Under the pieces are notes generated by a model, which was not told the origin of the DNA, searched no databases, and saw only the letters and a list, made by a program, of their open reading frames with translations. Of a stretch of DNA of 64,000 bases, positions 48,515 through 57,085 are shown piece by piece. This DNA is from Variovorax paradoxus (GTDB lineage Bacteria > Pseudomonadota > Gammaproteobacteria > Burkholderiales > Burkholderiaceae_C). The position numbers and the translations under genes are program-made. The DNA lies in NCBI RefSeq assembly GCF_022009635.1, contig NZ_CP091716.1, forward strand, positions 2,247,001-2,311,000, written 5' to 3'. Numbering within the stretch: position 1 is the first letter of the stretch; each line of letters begins with the position of its first letter.

Positions 48515-49477
48515 TCAGAGCCTGCCGAGCAGCAGGAACTCCATCAGCGCCTTCTGGGCGTGCAGGCGGTTCTCGGCCTCGTCCCACACCACCGACTGTG
48601 GGCCGTCGATGACTTCGGCCTGCACTTCCTCGCCGCGGTGGGCGGGCAGGCAGTGCATGAAGAGGGCGTCGGGCTGGGCGGCGCGCATCATGTCCTCGTC
48701 GACGCACCAGTCGGCGAAGGCCTTGCGGCGGGCCTCGTTCTCGGCTTCGTAGCCCATGCTGGTCCAGACGTCGGTGGTGACGAGGTCGGCGCCGCGGCAG
48801 GCTTCCATCGGGTCCTTGAAGACCTTGTAGCTGTCGCCCGAGCGGATGCCGGCGATCGACTGGTCGACCTCGTAGCCGCTGGGCGTGCTCACGTGCACCG
48901 TGAAGCCCAGGATCTCGGCCGCCTGCAGCCAGGTGTTGGCCATGTTGTTGCCGTCGCCCACCCAGGCCACGGTCTTGCCCTTAAGGCAAGAAAGTGCGTC
49001 GCCTCCGGCGTCGCGTGAACCGCGGTGCTCGATGTACGTGAAGATGTCCGCCAGGATCTGGCAGGGGTGGAACTCGTTGGTCAGGCCGTTGATGACCGGC
49101 ACGCGCGAGTGCGCGGCGAAGGCGTCGATCTTGGTCTGCTCGTAGGTGCGGATCATCACCAGGTCGACCATGCGGCTGATGACCTTGGCGCTGTCCTCGA
49201 TGGGCTCGGCGCGGCCCAGCTGGCTGTCGCCGGTGGTCAGGTGCACCACGCTGCCGCCGAGCTGGTACATGCCGGCCTCGAAGCTCACGCGGGTGCGCGT
49301 GCTGGCCTTCTCGAAGATCATGGCCAGCGTGCGGTCGACCAGCGGCTGGTGCTTTTCGTAGGTCTTGAACTTCTTCTTGATGACCGCCATGCGGTCGAAG
49401 AGGTAGGCGTATTCGTCGGCCGTGAAGTCGGCGAACTGCAGGTAGTGCCGGATGGTGTTCGCGGTGGCGGTCGTCAT
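48515..49477 (-). CDS. argF: Ornithine carbamoyltransferase
   Basis: Makes citrulline from ornithine and carbamoyl phosphate in arginine synthesis. The ATG at 49477 gives 320 residues. Motifs are MIFEKASTRTRVSFEAGMYQ (carbamoyl-phosphate binding STRTR), HPCQILADIFTYIEH, and the ornithine-binding FMHCLPAHRGEEV. The ATG overlaps the argD stop by four bases, so the two enzymes are coupled. The frame is open much further upstream but that part is antisense to nothing and only shadows argD. Confidence 0.97.
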   Translation of the reverse strand: MTTATANTIRHYLQFADFTADEYAYLFDRMAVIKKKFKTYEKHQPLVDRTLAMIFEKASTRTRVSFEAGMYQLGGSVVHLTTGDSQLGRAEPIEDSAKVISRMVDLVMIRTYEQTKIDAFAAHSRVPVINGLTNEFHPCQILADIFTYIEHRGSRDAGGDALSCLKGKTVAWVGDGNNMANTWLQAAEILGFTVHVSTPSGYEVDQSIAGIRSGDSYKVFKDPMEACRGADLVTTDVWTSMGYEAENEARRKAFADWCVDEDMMRAAQPDALFMHCLPAHRGEEVQAEVIDGPQSVVWDEAENRLHAQKALMEFLLLGRL

Positions 49478-50682
49478 TGGGGTGCGGGCTCCGACAGGAA
49501 GGCTTTGACGATGGGCGCGAGGATGGCGACGATCTCGTCGGCCTCGGCGATGGTCAGGATGAGCGGGGGCACGAGGCGGATCACCTTGTCGGCCGTGACG
49601 CTCAGCAGCAGGCCGGCGTCGCAGGCGCGGTTCAGGATCACGCCGCAGGGACGGTCGAGCTCGATGCCGATCATCAGGCCCTGGCCGCGGATTTCCTTCA
49701 CGCCGGGCAGGCCGCCGATTTCGCGTTCCAGCGCGGCCTTCAGGTGGGCGCCGACGGTGGCGGCGTTCTCGAGCAGCTTGTGCTCTTCCATGATGCGGAT
49801 GGTCTCGACACCGGCGCGCATGGCCAGCGGGTTGCCGCCGAAGGTGGTGCCGTGGTTGCCCGGGCCGAAGATGTTGGCGGCCTTGGGGCCGGCCACCACG
49901 GCGCCGATCGGCACGCCGGAGCCCAGGCCCTTGGCCAGCGGCATGACGTCGGGCTTGATGCCGGCCCACTGATGCGCGAACCACTTGCCGGTGCGGCCCA
50001 TGCCGCACTGCACTTCGTCGATCATCATGAGCCAGTCGCGCTCGTCGCACAGCGCGCGCACCTGCTTGAGGTATTCGACGCGCATCGGGTGGATGCCGCC
50101 TTCGCCCTGGATGGTCTCGAAGAACACGGCGACCACGTTCGGGTTGCCTTCGGTGGCCTTCTTCAATGCTTCGATGTCGTTCAGCGGCACGCGGATGAAG
50201 CCCTCGACCAGCGGGCCGAAGCCGGCCTGCACCTTGGGATTGCCGGTGGCCGAGAGGGTGGCGATGCTGCGGCCGTGGAAGGCGGCTTCATAGACCACGA
50301 TTTCGGGGCGCTCGATGCCCTTGTCGTGGCCGAACTTGCGGGCCAGCTTCAGGGCGGCTTCGTTGGCTTCGAGGCCGGTACAGCAGAAGAAGGCGTTGGT
50401 GAGGCCGGAAATCTCGGTCAGCTTGGTGGCGAGCTGTTCCTGGCCGGTCACGTGGTAGTAGTTGGAGCTGTGGATCAGCTTGGTCAGCTGGTCCTGCAGG
50501 GCGGGCACCAGTTCGGGGTGGTTGTGGCCCAGGGTGTTGACGGCAATGCCGCCGAGGCCGTCGATGTAGGCCTTGCCCGTGGTGTCCCAGACTCGGCAGC
50601 CCTGGCCGTGCGACAGTGCGATCGGCAGGCGACCGTAGGTGTTCATGACGTGGGGCGAGGTGGGCTGGGCGGTAGCGCTCAT
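49474..50682 (-). CDS. argD: Acetylornithine aminotransferase
   Basis: PLP-dependent class III aminotransferase converting N-acetylglutamate semialdehyde to acetylornithine, and often succinyldiaminopimelate as well. From the ATG at 50682 it has 402 residues. Seen are GKAYIDGLGGIAVNTLGHNH, FCCTGLEANEAALKLARKF, MMIDEVQCGMGRTGKWFAHQ and the PLP lysine in MPLAKGLGSGVPIGAVVAG. An in-frame start 23 codons upstream lacks support. It is first of argD-argF and diverges from the DUF3579 gene over 161 bases with no further gene. Confidence 0.96.
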   Translation of the reverse strand: MSATAQPTSPHVMNTYGRLPIALSHGQGCRVWDTTGKAYIDGLGGIAVNTLGHNHPELVPALQDQLTKLIHSSNYYHVTGQEQLATKLTEISGLTNAFFCCTGLEANEAALKLARKFGHDKGIERPEIVVYEAAFHGRSIATLSATGNPKVQAGFGPLVEGFIRVPLNDIEALKKATEGNPNVVAVFFETIQGEGGIHPMRVEYLKQVRALCDERDWLMMIDEVQCGMGRTGKWFAHQWAGIKPDVMPLAKGLGSGVPIGAVVAGPKAANIFGPGNHGTTFGGNPLAMRAGVETIRIMEEHKLLENAATVGAHLKAALEREIGGLPGVKEIRGQGLMIGIELDRPCGVILNRACDAGLLLSVTADKVIRLVPPLILTIAEADEIVAILAPIVKAFLSEPAPQ

Positions 50683-50843
50683 TCGGGTTCTCCAGATAGG
50701 GAACGCGGATTCTAGGCGTGCGGTTTGACGGCTTCGTTGAGGATTCCGCATTACAGCGATGCCCCATGTTCAGGATGCAAAAAGTGGCGCGGATAGAATC
50801 GCTTGTTGCACCGCAGCACCTGCCGCGGTCGCCTCATTCAACG

Positions 50844-51254
50844 ATGATTTCCCCCACAGCCAAAGAAATCTTCATCCAGGGCATCACCCGCGATGGACGC
50901 ACTTTCCGACCCAGCGACTGGGCCGAGCGTCTGGCCGGTGTCATGAGCTCTTTTCGCCCCGGCGGCGCCTTTCCGGGCAGCTACCTCAGCTATTCCCCCT
51001 GGTGCGTGCCGACGTCCATCAACGGCGTGAAGTGCGTGATCGTGAACCGCGACCTGCGCGACGCCGAGCCCATGGCCTGGGACTTCTGCGTGAATTTCGC
51101 CAAGGACAACGACCTGCAGGTTTCCGAGGTCTCGCCGGCGCCACCCGCGCCGGCCGTGCCCAAGGCCGCGCAGACCCCGGTGGCCGCCACCGTGCGTTCG
51201 GACCCGGCCGCGCCCGTGATTCCCGTCGAGCCCCCCAAGACCGATCGCCCATGA
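50844..51254 (+). CDS. DUF3579-family protein
   Basis: A 136-residue protein of a family of unknown function found mainly in betaproteobacteria. The conserved part is residues 1-88 (SPTAKEIFIQGITRDGRTFR, PSDWAERLAGVMSSFRPGG and NGVKCVIVNRDLRDAEPMAW). The rest is a Pro/Ala-rich tail. I chose the ATG at 50844, where the conserved block begins; the frame is open back to 50718. A terminator begins on its last base. Confidence 0.85.
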   Translation: MISPTAKEIFIQGITRDGRTFRPSDWAERLAGVMSSFRPGGAFPGSYLSYSPWCVPTSINGVKCVIVNRDLRDAEPMAWDFCVNFAKDNDLQVSEVSPAPPAPAVPKAAQTPVAATVRSDPAAPVIPVEPPKTDRP

Positions 51255-51279
51255 AAAAACCGCCCGAAGGCGGTTTTTT
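51254..51279. terminator. Bidirectional Rho-independent terminator between the DUF3579 gene and rpsT
   Basis: ACCGCC and GGCGGT form a stem with a CGAA loop, extended by an A-run before and a T-run after. It can end transcription from both sides, matching the converging genes. Confidence 0.9.
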
Positions 51280-51350
51280 ACACTTTGCTGCAGCGCACCC
51301 CGATCAAACGGCGGACCGGAGGATTCCGGTCCGGGCTTGCCTGACAGGTG

Positions 51351-51665
51351 TCAGGCGGCGGCCTTTTCAGGCGCCAGGGCGAGGGCCTTGACCTTGGCCG
51401 ACAGGCGGCTCTTGTCGCGGGCTGCCTTGTTCTTGTGGAAGATGCCCTTGTCGGCGACGGTGTCGACGATGCTCTGGGCCTTCGCGAACAGTTCGCTTGC
51501 CTTGGTCTTGTCGCCAGCCAGAACAGCCTTTTCGACGTTCTTGACAGCGGTACGGTATTTGGAGCGCAGCGAGGTGTTCGCAGCGTTGAGCTTGGTGTCC
51601 TGGCGGACGCGCTTACGGCCGGAGGCGAGGCGCGGGTTCTTTTTCTTGGGCTTGGCGGATGCCAT
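51351..51665 (-). CDS. rpsT: 30S ribosomal protein S20
   Basis: A 104-residue basic ribosomal protein that binds 16S rRNA early in assembly of the small subunit. It has the usual start [19 protein letters not shown], the helix [20 protein letters not shown], and [19 protein letters not shown]. It is longer than the Escherichia protein (87) through an Ala/Lys-rich C-terminal tail, as in other betaproteobacteria. It diverges from murJ with 129 bases between, an arrangement I recall as common in the group. Confidence 0.98.
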
Positions 51666-51794
51666 GATTTAGTTCCTTAGATGTCTGAGGATGATGCAGC
51701 AAAGCCCTCCATTATAGGCCGGGTTGGCCCTTTCGCCGAATTCGCGCCCGAATCGGCCCGTTCCGGCGCCCGGCGGGGCCTACACTCGGCCCCC

Positions 51795-53348
51795 GTGTCC
51801 CTGCTCAAATCCGCCTCCACCGTCTCCCTGCTGACTCTCGCTTCGCGGATCACGGGCCTCGTGCGCGACGTTCTTTTTGCCTCGGTTTTCGGCGTCAGCG
51901 CGCTGACCGACGCCTTCAACGTCGCCTTCCGCATTCCCAACCTGTTTCGCCGTGTGTTCGGCGAGGGCGCCTTCAGCCAGGCCTTCGTGCCGGTGCTGGC
52001 CGGGCGCAAGACCGAGGCCGGCGAGGAGGGCGCCCGCCAGCTCATCGACCATGTCGCCACGCTGCTGACCTGGACGCTGGTGGTGGTGTGCGTGATCGGC
52101 GTGGTGGCCGCGCCTTTGATGGTGTGGGCGATGGCGAGCGGTCTGGCGGGCTTCGATTCGGCCGTGGTCATGACGCGCTGGATGTTCCCGTACATCGGCT
52201 TCATGTCCTTGGTGGCGCTGGCGGGCGGCATTCTCAATACCTGGCGCAAGTTCGCGGTGCCGGCGGCGTCGCCGGTGCTGCTCAACATCGCGCTGATCCT
52301 GTCGATTTCCGTGGGCGCGCCGCTCTTTCGCCGCTACGGCATCGAGCCGATCTATGCGCAATGCGTGGGCGTGCTGGTCGGCGGCATGCTGCAGCTGGCC
52401 CTGCAGATTCCCGCCCTGCGCTCGCTCGGGCTCATGCCCCGCGTCGGCGCCAGCTTCAGGGCGCTTCGCGCCGCCTGGACCGACCCCACCACCCGCAAGG
52501 TGATGAAGCTCATGCTGCCCGCGCTGCTGGGCGTGAGCGTGGCGCAGATCTCGCTGCTCATCAACACGCAGATCGCCTCGCACCTGGCGGCGGGCAGCGT
52601 GACCTGGGTGGTCAATGCCGACCGCCTGATGGAGTTCCCGACCGCGATGCTCGGCGTCGCCCTCGGCGTGGTGCTGATGCCGCAGCTGGCCGGCGCCCGC
52701 GCCGCCAAGGACGACGCGCGCTATTCGTCGCTGCTCGACTGGGGCCTGCGCCTGGTGGTGCTGCTTTCCGCGCCCTGTGCCGTGGCGCTGCTGCTCTTCG
52801 CGCAGCCGCTGGTGGCCGTGCTCTTCCACAACGGCGCCTATGCCGGCGACGACGTGCGGCGCACGGCGCTCGCGCTCACCGGCTACGGCGTGGGGCTGAT
52901 CGGCATCGTGGCCGTCAAGGTGCTGGCGCCCGGCTACTACGCCAAGCAGGACACGCGCACGCCGATGCTGATCGCCGTGGGCGTGCTGGTATTCACCCAG
53001 GTGCTCAATTTCTTCCTGGTGCCGGTGCTGCAGCACGCGGCGCTCACCCTGACCATCGCCATCGGCGCGCTCGTCAACGCCACCTGGCTGCTGGTCGGCC
53101 TCATCCGCCGCGGCAGCTACAAGCCCGAGCCCGGCTGGGGCAAGTTCGCGCTGCAGGTGCTGGCCGGCACGCTGGTGCTGGCGGCGCTGCTGGTGTGGGG
53201 TTCGGCGCATTTCGACTGGATCGGCCTGCGCGAGCAGCGGCTGCTGCGCATCGGCCTGCTGGCCGCGCTGATCGCCGCTTCCGTGGTGCTTTACTTCGGC
53301 GTGCTGGCTGCGGTGGGCGTTCGCCTGCGCAGTTTCCTGCGCCGCTGA
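51795..53348 (+). CDS. murJ: Lipid II flippase MurJ
   Basis: Transports lipid II across the inner membrane for peptidoglycan synthesis. The GTG at 51795 starts the protein at the usual point (SLLKSASTVSLLTLASRITG) and gives 517 residues. An ATG 38 codons upstream would add a polar stretch absent from the family. About fourteen hydrophobic helices are visible, with the conserved GLVRDVLFASVFGVSALTDA, FRRVFGEGAFSQAFVPVL, and VLAPGYYAKQDTRTPM. It is divergent from rpsT and precedes the SirB1-like gene by 77 bases. Confidence 0.96.
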   Translation: MSLLKSASTVSLLTLASRITGLVRDVLFASVFGVSALTDAFNVAFRIPNLFRRVFGEGAFSQAFVPVLAGRKTEAGEEGARQLIDHVATLLTWTLVVVCVIGVVAAPLMVWAMASGLAGFDSAVVMTRWMFPYIGFMSLVALAGGILNTWRKFAVPAASPVLLNIALILSISVGAPLFRRYGIEPIYAQCVGVLVGGMLQLALQIPALRSLGLMPRVGASFRALRAAWTDPTTRKVMKLMLPALLGVSVAQISLLINTQIASHLAAGSVTWVVNADRLMEFPTAMLGVALGVVLMPQLAGARAAKDDARYSSLLDWGLRLVVLLSAPCAVALLLFAQPLVAVLFHNGAYAGDDVRRTALALTGYGVGLIGIVAVKVLAPGYYAKQDTRTPMLIAVGVLVFTQVLNFFLVPVLQHAALTLTIAIGALVNATWLLVGLIRRGSYKPEPGWGKFALQVLAGTLVLAALLVWGSAHFDWIGLREQRLLRIGLLAALIAASVVLYFGVLAAVGVRLRSFLRR

Positions 53349-53425
53349 GCGCGCGCATCCGGAGCGGTTGGCAATCCCCGGATGCCACGCCTTGACGCCC
53401 CTGGCGGGCTCCTCTACAAAGACAC

Positions 53426-54277
53426 ATGACGTTCAGCTTTCAGGTTCCTACCGCACTGGAATATTTCGAATCGCTGGTCCGCAGCGACGATCACTTTCCC
53501 TTGCTCGAAGCCGCCGCCAGCCTGGCGCAGGACGAATACCCCGACCTGGACGTGCAGCAGGTGCTCGGCGACGTCGACCAACTGCTGGCCCGCCTCAAGC
53601 GCCGCCTGCCGGCCGACGCCGCCCCGCTGGCCCGGCTGCGCGCGCTGAACCAGTTCTTCTTCAACGACCTGAACTTCGGCGGCAACCTCAACGACTACTA
53701 CGACCCCGACAACAGTTACCTGAACGCCGTGCTGCGCACCCGCCGCGGCATTCCCATCTCGCTGGCGGTGCTGTGGATGGAGCTGGCGCAGGGCCTGGAC
53801 CTGCAGGCCAGGGGCATCGGTTTTCCGGGCCACTTCATGCTCAAGGTGACGCTGCCCAAGGGGCAGGTGGTGATCGATCCGTTCACCGGCAAGTCGCTGT
53901 CGCGCGAAGAGCTCGGCGAGCGGCTCGAGCCCTACAAGCGCAGCAACGGCCTGGTGGGCGACTTCGACGTGCCGCTGGGCCTGTACCTGCAGCCGGCCAG
54001 CTCGCGCGAGATCATCGCCCGCATGCTGCGCAACCTGAAGGAAGTGCACCACGCGCAGGAAGACTGGCAGCGCGTCATCGCGGTGCAGGACCGGCTGATC
54101 GCGCTGCTGCCCGGCGCCTGGGGCGAGTACCGCGACCGCGGCATCGCGCACGCCGAGCAGGGCAACACCACGCAGGCCGTGCGCGACCTCGAAACCTACC
54201 TGTCGAAGGCCGAAGACGCCCTGGACATCGATGCGATCGCCGAGCGCGTCGCCGCCTTGCGCCGCATGGCCAATTGA
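53426..54277 (+). CDS. SirB1-family protein (transglutaminase-like plus TPR)
   Basis: A 283-residue protein of the SirB1/PF13369 family. The transglutaminase-like core contains LNFGGNLNDYYDPDNSYLN, VLRTRRGIPISLAVLWMELA and ARGIGFPGHFMLKVTLP, and the C-terminal third is a TPR-like helical region (QEDWQRVIAVQDRLIALLPG). The invariant cysteine of true transglutaminases is not seen in the core, so enzymatic activity is doubtful. The family is widespread in proteobacteria with no agreed function. A VOC gene follows immediately. Confidence 0.88.
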   Translation: MTFSFQVPTALEYFESLVRSDDHFPLLEAAASLAQDEYPDLDVQQVLGDVDQLLARLKRRLPADAAPLARLRALNQFFFNDLNFGGNLNDYYDPDNSYLNAVLRTRRGIPISLAVLWMELAQGLDLQARGIGFPGHFMLKVTLPKGQVVIDPFTGKSLSREELGERLEPYKRSNGLVGDFDVPLGLYLQPASSREIIARMLRNLKEVHHAQEDWQRVIAVQDRLIALLPGAWGEYRDRGIAHAEQGNTTQAVRDLETYLSKAEDALDIDAIAERVAALRRMAN

Positions 54278-54278
54278 A

Positions 54279-54707
54279 ATGGACACCAAGGCCGGTGTGA
54301 GCCCGGCGCCCGACCTGGGCACCCTGCACGAATTCCACGGCGTGCAGCCGGTGCTCCCGGTGTCGGACGTGTCGCGCGCCGCGCGCTGGTTTCGCGACGT
54401 GCTGGGCTTCGAGCTCGACTTCATCGCCGGCGAACCGCCCAGCTACGCCCGCGTGAAGAAGGGCGACCGCAGCTACGGCGACCCGGTCTACCTGCGGCTG
54501 TGGCAGTGCAACACCCGCGGCGCCGTGCCCTGGCGCGGCGAGATCGTGATCCACGTCGGCAAGGACATCGACGGCCTGCACGCGGCCTACGTGAAGCGCG
54601 GCGTGACGGTCATCGAGCCGCCGGTGTCCCAGCCCTGGGGCCTGCGCGAATTCGCGATCCGCGAACCCGACGGCCATGTGCTGCGCTTCTGCGGCTACCT
54701 GCCCTGA
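54279..54707 (+). CDS. VOC-superfamily (glyoxalase/bleomycin-resistance) protein
   Basis: A 142-residue vicinal-oxygen-chelate protein. It contains VQPVLPVSDVSRAARWFRDV, LGFELDFIAGEPPSYARVKK, IVIHVGKDIDGLHAAYVKRG and the C-terminal LREFAIREPDGHVLRFCGYL with the metal-ligand glutamate. The histidine positions vary in this superfamily, so the reaction cannot be named. It begins one base after the SirB1-like stop. The ECF sigma operon follows after a 142-base gap; VOC proteins also occur among genes controlled by such sigma factors, so a link is possible. Confidence 0.85.
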   Translation: MDTKAGVSPAPDLGTLHEFHGVQPVLPVSDVSRAARWFRDVLGFELDFIAGEPPSYARVKKGDRSYGDPVYLRLWQCNTRGAVPWRGEIVIHVGKDIDGLHAAYVKRGVTVIEPPVSQPWGLREFAIREPDGHVLRFCGYLP

Positions 54708-54760
54708 ACGCCACCCTTCAATTTCAGAAACACAAAATTACAAATGGATCGATGCGAGCG

Positions 54761-54787
54761 TGTCGATCCGATTGCCGCCCGTGCGAC
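54761..54787 (+). promoter_or_regulatory. Candidate ECF42-type promoter of the YciI-sigma operon
   Basis: TGTCGA (54761-54766) is followed after exactly 17 bases by CGAC (54784-54787), 63 bases before the first YciI gene. As I recall, ECF42 sigma factors recognise TGTCGA at -35 and CGA(T/C) at -10 and control their own operon. The match therefore suggests autoregulation by the sigma factor encoded two genes downstream. Confidence 0.6.
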
Positions 54788-54849
54788 GTGTGAACAGGAG
54801 CAGGCAATTTCCAGCAGCTCCCAGCCTCATCAACTTCAGGAGAAACGAC

Positions 54850-55281
54850 ATGCGATTCATGATTCTGGTCAAGGCCAATGCAGATTCCGAAGCCGGCGTG
54901 ATGCCCAGCACCGAAATCCTCACCGCCATGGGCAAGTTCAACGAAGAACTGGTCAAGGCCGGCGTGCTGCTGGCCGGCGAGGGCCTGCACCCCAGCTCCA
55001 AGGGCGTGCGCGTGCGCTGCGAAGGCCCGAACAAGCGCACTGTCATCGACGGTCCCTTCGCCGAAACCAAGGAGCTGCTGGCCGGCTTCTGGCTGTTCCA
55101 GGTCAAGTCGAAGGAAGAAGCCATCGAGTGGATCAAGCGCAGCCCCTTCCAGGAAGGCGAGATCGAGATCCGCCAAGTGTTCGAGGCCGCCGACTTCGGC
55201 GACTCCATGACGCCCGAGCTGCTCGCCCAGGAAGAGCGCCTGCGCGCCGAATCCGAGGCCCGCACCAAGACGGGCGGCTGA
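54850..55281 (+). CDS. YciI/DGPF-family protein 1
   Basis: A 143-residue protein of the YCII/DGPF family. The signature DGPF is visible in TVIDGPFAETKELLAGFWLF. The protein begins MRFMILVKANADSEAGVMPS, a ferredoxin-like strand pattern, and ends in a charged tail absent from its neighbour. CAGGAGAA precedes the ATG at 54850. Family members accompany ECF42 sigma factors, but their biochemical role is unknown. It is related to the following gene (both begin MRFM and share the DGPFAE block), suggesting tandem duplication. Confidence 0.9.
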   Translation: MRFMILVKANADSEAGVMPSTEILTAMGKFNEELVKAGVLLAGEGLHPSSKGVRVRCEGPNKRTVIDGPFAETKELLAGFWLFQVKSKEEAIEWIKRSPFQEGEIEIRQVFEAADFGDSMTPELLAQEERLRAESEARTKTGG

Positions 55282-55318
55282 AGCCGCTGCAACCGCAACC
55301 GGACCGAAGGAGACAGCC

Positions 55319-55744
55319 ATGCGATTCATGCTGCTGATGATTCCCCACGGCTACGAGACCGCCGCGCCCGGCACCGTGCCCGACGACGTCGAGGCGGTGT
55401 CGGCCATGATGGCCTACAACGAATCGATGCAGAAGGCCGGTGTGCTGGTCAGCTGCGACGGCCTGCACCCGCCCTCGATGGGCGCGCGCGTGAGCTTCAA
55501 GGGCCGCAAGCCCAAGGTCGTGGACGGCCCTTTCGCCGAGGCGAAGGAAGTGCTCGGCGGGTTCTGGGTCATCGACGTGCCATCGCGCGCCGCGGCCATC
55601 GAATGGGCCACGCGCTGCCCGGGCGGCGAGAACGAGGTCATCGAGGTCCGCCAGATCCAGGAGATCGGCGACTACCCGGCTGAGGTGCAGGCGCTGACCG
55701 CCGAGTTTTCCTCGATGCAGACGGTCAAGAAGACCGGGCCGTGA
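55319..55744 (+). CDS. YciI/DGPF-family protein 2
   Basis: A 141-residue paralogue of the preceding gene, with VVDGPFAEAKEVLGGFWVID carrying the DGPF signature and GVLVSCDGLHPPSMGARVSF matching the GVLLAGEGLHPSSKGVRV block of its neighbour. AAGGAG precedes the ATG. Its stop overlaps the GTG start of the sigma gene (GTGA), so the two are translationally coupled. This fits a DGPF protein acting with the sigma factor. Confidence 0.9.
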   Translation: MRFMLLMIPHGYETAAPGTVPDDVEAVSAMMAYNESMQKAGVLVSCDGLHPPSMGARVSFKGRKPKVVDGPFAEAKEVLGGFWVIDVPSRAAAIEWATRCPGGENEVIEVRQIQEIGDYPAEVQALTAEFSSMQTVKKTGP

Positions 55745-57033
55745 CCGCTGGAGAGGGCCGCCAGGACGCCATCCGCCGTACCGTCGAGGCGGTGTGGCGC
55801 ATGGAGTCCGCCAAGATCATCGCCACCGTCGCGCGCATGGTGCGCGATGTGGGCCTGGCCGAGGAACTGGCCCAGGACGCGCTGGTCTCGGCCCTCGAGC
55901 AATGGCCCGATGCCGGCGTGCCCGACAACCCCGCCGCCTGGCTCACCGCCGTGGCCAAGCGCCGCGCGCTCGACCGGCTGCGTCATCTGCAACTGGCCGA
56001 GCACAAGGCCGGCGAGATCGGCCGCGAACTCGACGCGCGGCACGAAATGGCGCAGGCCGACTTCGCCGACGCCGTCGACGCCGCACTGGACGACGACATC
56101 GGCGACGACCTGCTGCGGCTGGTGTTCACCGCCTGCCATCCGGTGCTGTCGACCGAGGCGCGCGTGGCGCTCACGCTGCGGGTGATGGGCGGCCTGACCA
56201 CCGACGAGATCGCGCGTGCATTCCTCGTGCCCGAGGCCACGGTGGCCCAGCGCATCGTGCGCGCCAAGCGCACGCTGGCCGAGGCGCGCGTGCCCTTCGA
56301 AGTGCCGCGCCGGCACGAACTCGAAGCGCGGCTCGCCTCGGTGCTGGAAGTGATCTACCTGGTCTTCAACGAAGGCTATTCGGCCACCGCCGGCGACGAC
56401 TGGATGCGCCCCGCGCTGTGCGACGAGGCCCTGCGCCTGGGCCGCATCGTGGCCGAGCTTGTGCCGAAGGAGGCGGAGGTACACGGGCTGGTGGCGTTGA
56501 TGGAAATCCAGGCCTCGCGCACCGCCGCGCGCGTCGGCGCCTCGGGCGAGCCGGTGCTGCTGCTCGAACAGAACCGCGCGCGCTGGGACCAGCTGCTGAT
56601 TCGTCGCGGCCTGGCAGCGCTCGCACGCGCCGAGTCGCTCGGCGGCGCGCTCGGCCCCTACGCCTTGCAGGCCGCCATCGCCGCCTGCCACGGCCGCGCG
56701 CGCACCGCCGACGAAACCGACTGGGCACGCATCGCCGCGCTCTACGACGCGCTGGCCGGCCTCGCGCCGTCGCCCATCGTCGAGCTCAACCGCGCTGTCG
56801 CGCTGTCGATGGCCTTCGGTCCGGCGGCGGGGCTGGAGGTGGTGGATTCCCTCACGGACGAGCCGGCGCTCAAGGGCTACCACCTGTTGCCGACGGTGCG
56901 CGGCGATTTGCTCTTCAAGCTGGGCCGCCGCGACGAGGCGCGCAAGGAGTTCGACCGTGCCGCCTCGCTCACGCGCAATACGCGCGAACGTGCCTTGCTG
57001 CTCGCGCGTGCGCGGGCCTGCATCGTCGAGTGA
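55741..57033 (+). CDS. ECF RNA polymerase sigma factor with long C-terminal extension (ECF42 type)
   Basis: A 430-residue extracytoplasmic-function sigma factor. Region 2 (about residues 10-85) includes ARMVRDVGLAEELAQDALVS and NPAAWLTAVAKRRALDRLRH. Region 4 (about residues 115-175) includes LTLRVMGGLTTDEIARAFLV and PEATVAQRIVRAKRTLAEAR. The remaining 250 residues are helical, with TPR-like features (RNTRERALLLARARACI). Such an extension is characteristic of ECF42, where it replaces an anti-sigma factor. It starts with GTG overlapping the YciI stop. A matching promoter motif precedes the operon. Confidence 0.93.
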   Translation: MTAGEGRQDAIRRTVEAVWRMESAKIIATVARMVRDVGLAEELAQDALVSALEQWPDAGVPDNPAAWLTAVAKRRALDRLRHLQLAEHKAGEIGRELDARHEMAQADFADAVDAALDDDIGDDLLRLVFTACHPVLSTEARVALTLRVMGGLTTDEIARAFLVPEATVAQRIVRAKRTLAEARVPFEVPRRHELEARLASVLEVIYLVFNEGYSATAGDDWMRPALCDEALRLGRIVAELVPKEAEVHGLVALMEIQASRTAARVGASGEPVLLLEQNRARWDQLLIRRGLAALARAESLGGALGPYALQAAIAACHGRARTADETDWARIAALYDALAGLAPSPIVELNRAVALSMAFGPAAGLEVVDSLTDEPALKGYHLLPTVRGDLLFKLGRRDEARKEFDRAASLTRNTRERALLLARARACIVE

Positions 57034-57085
57034 ACTGAACGGCTCCTGAAGCCTTGGCGGCATGCCCGAGAGGAGAATGCGCGCC

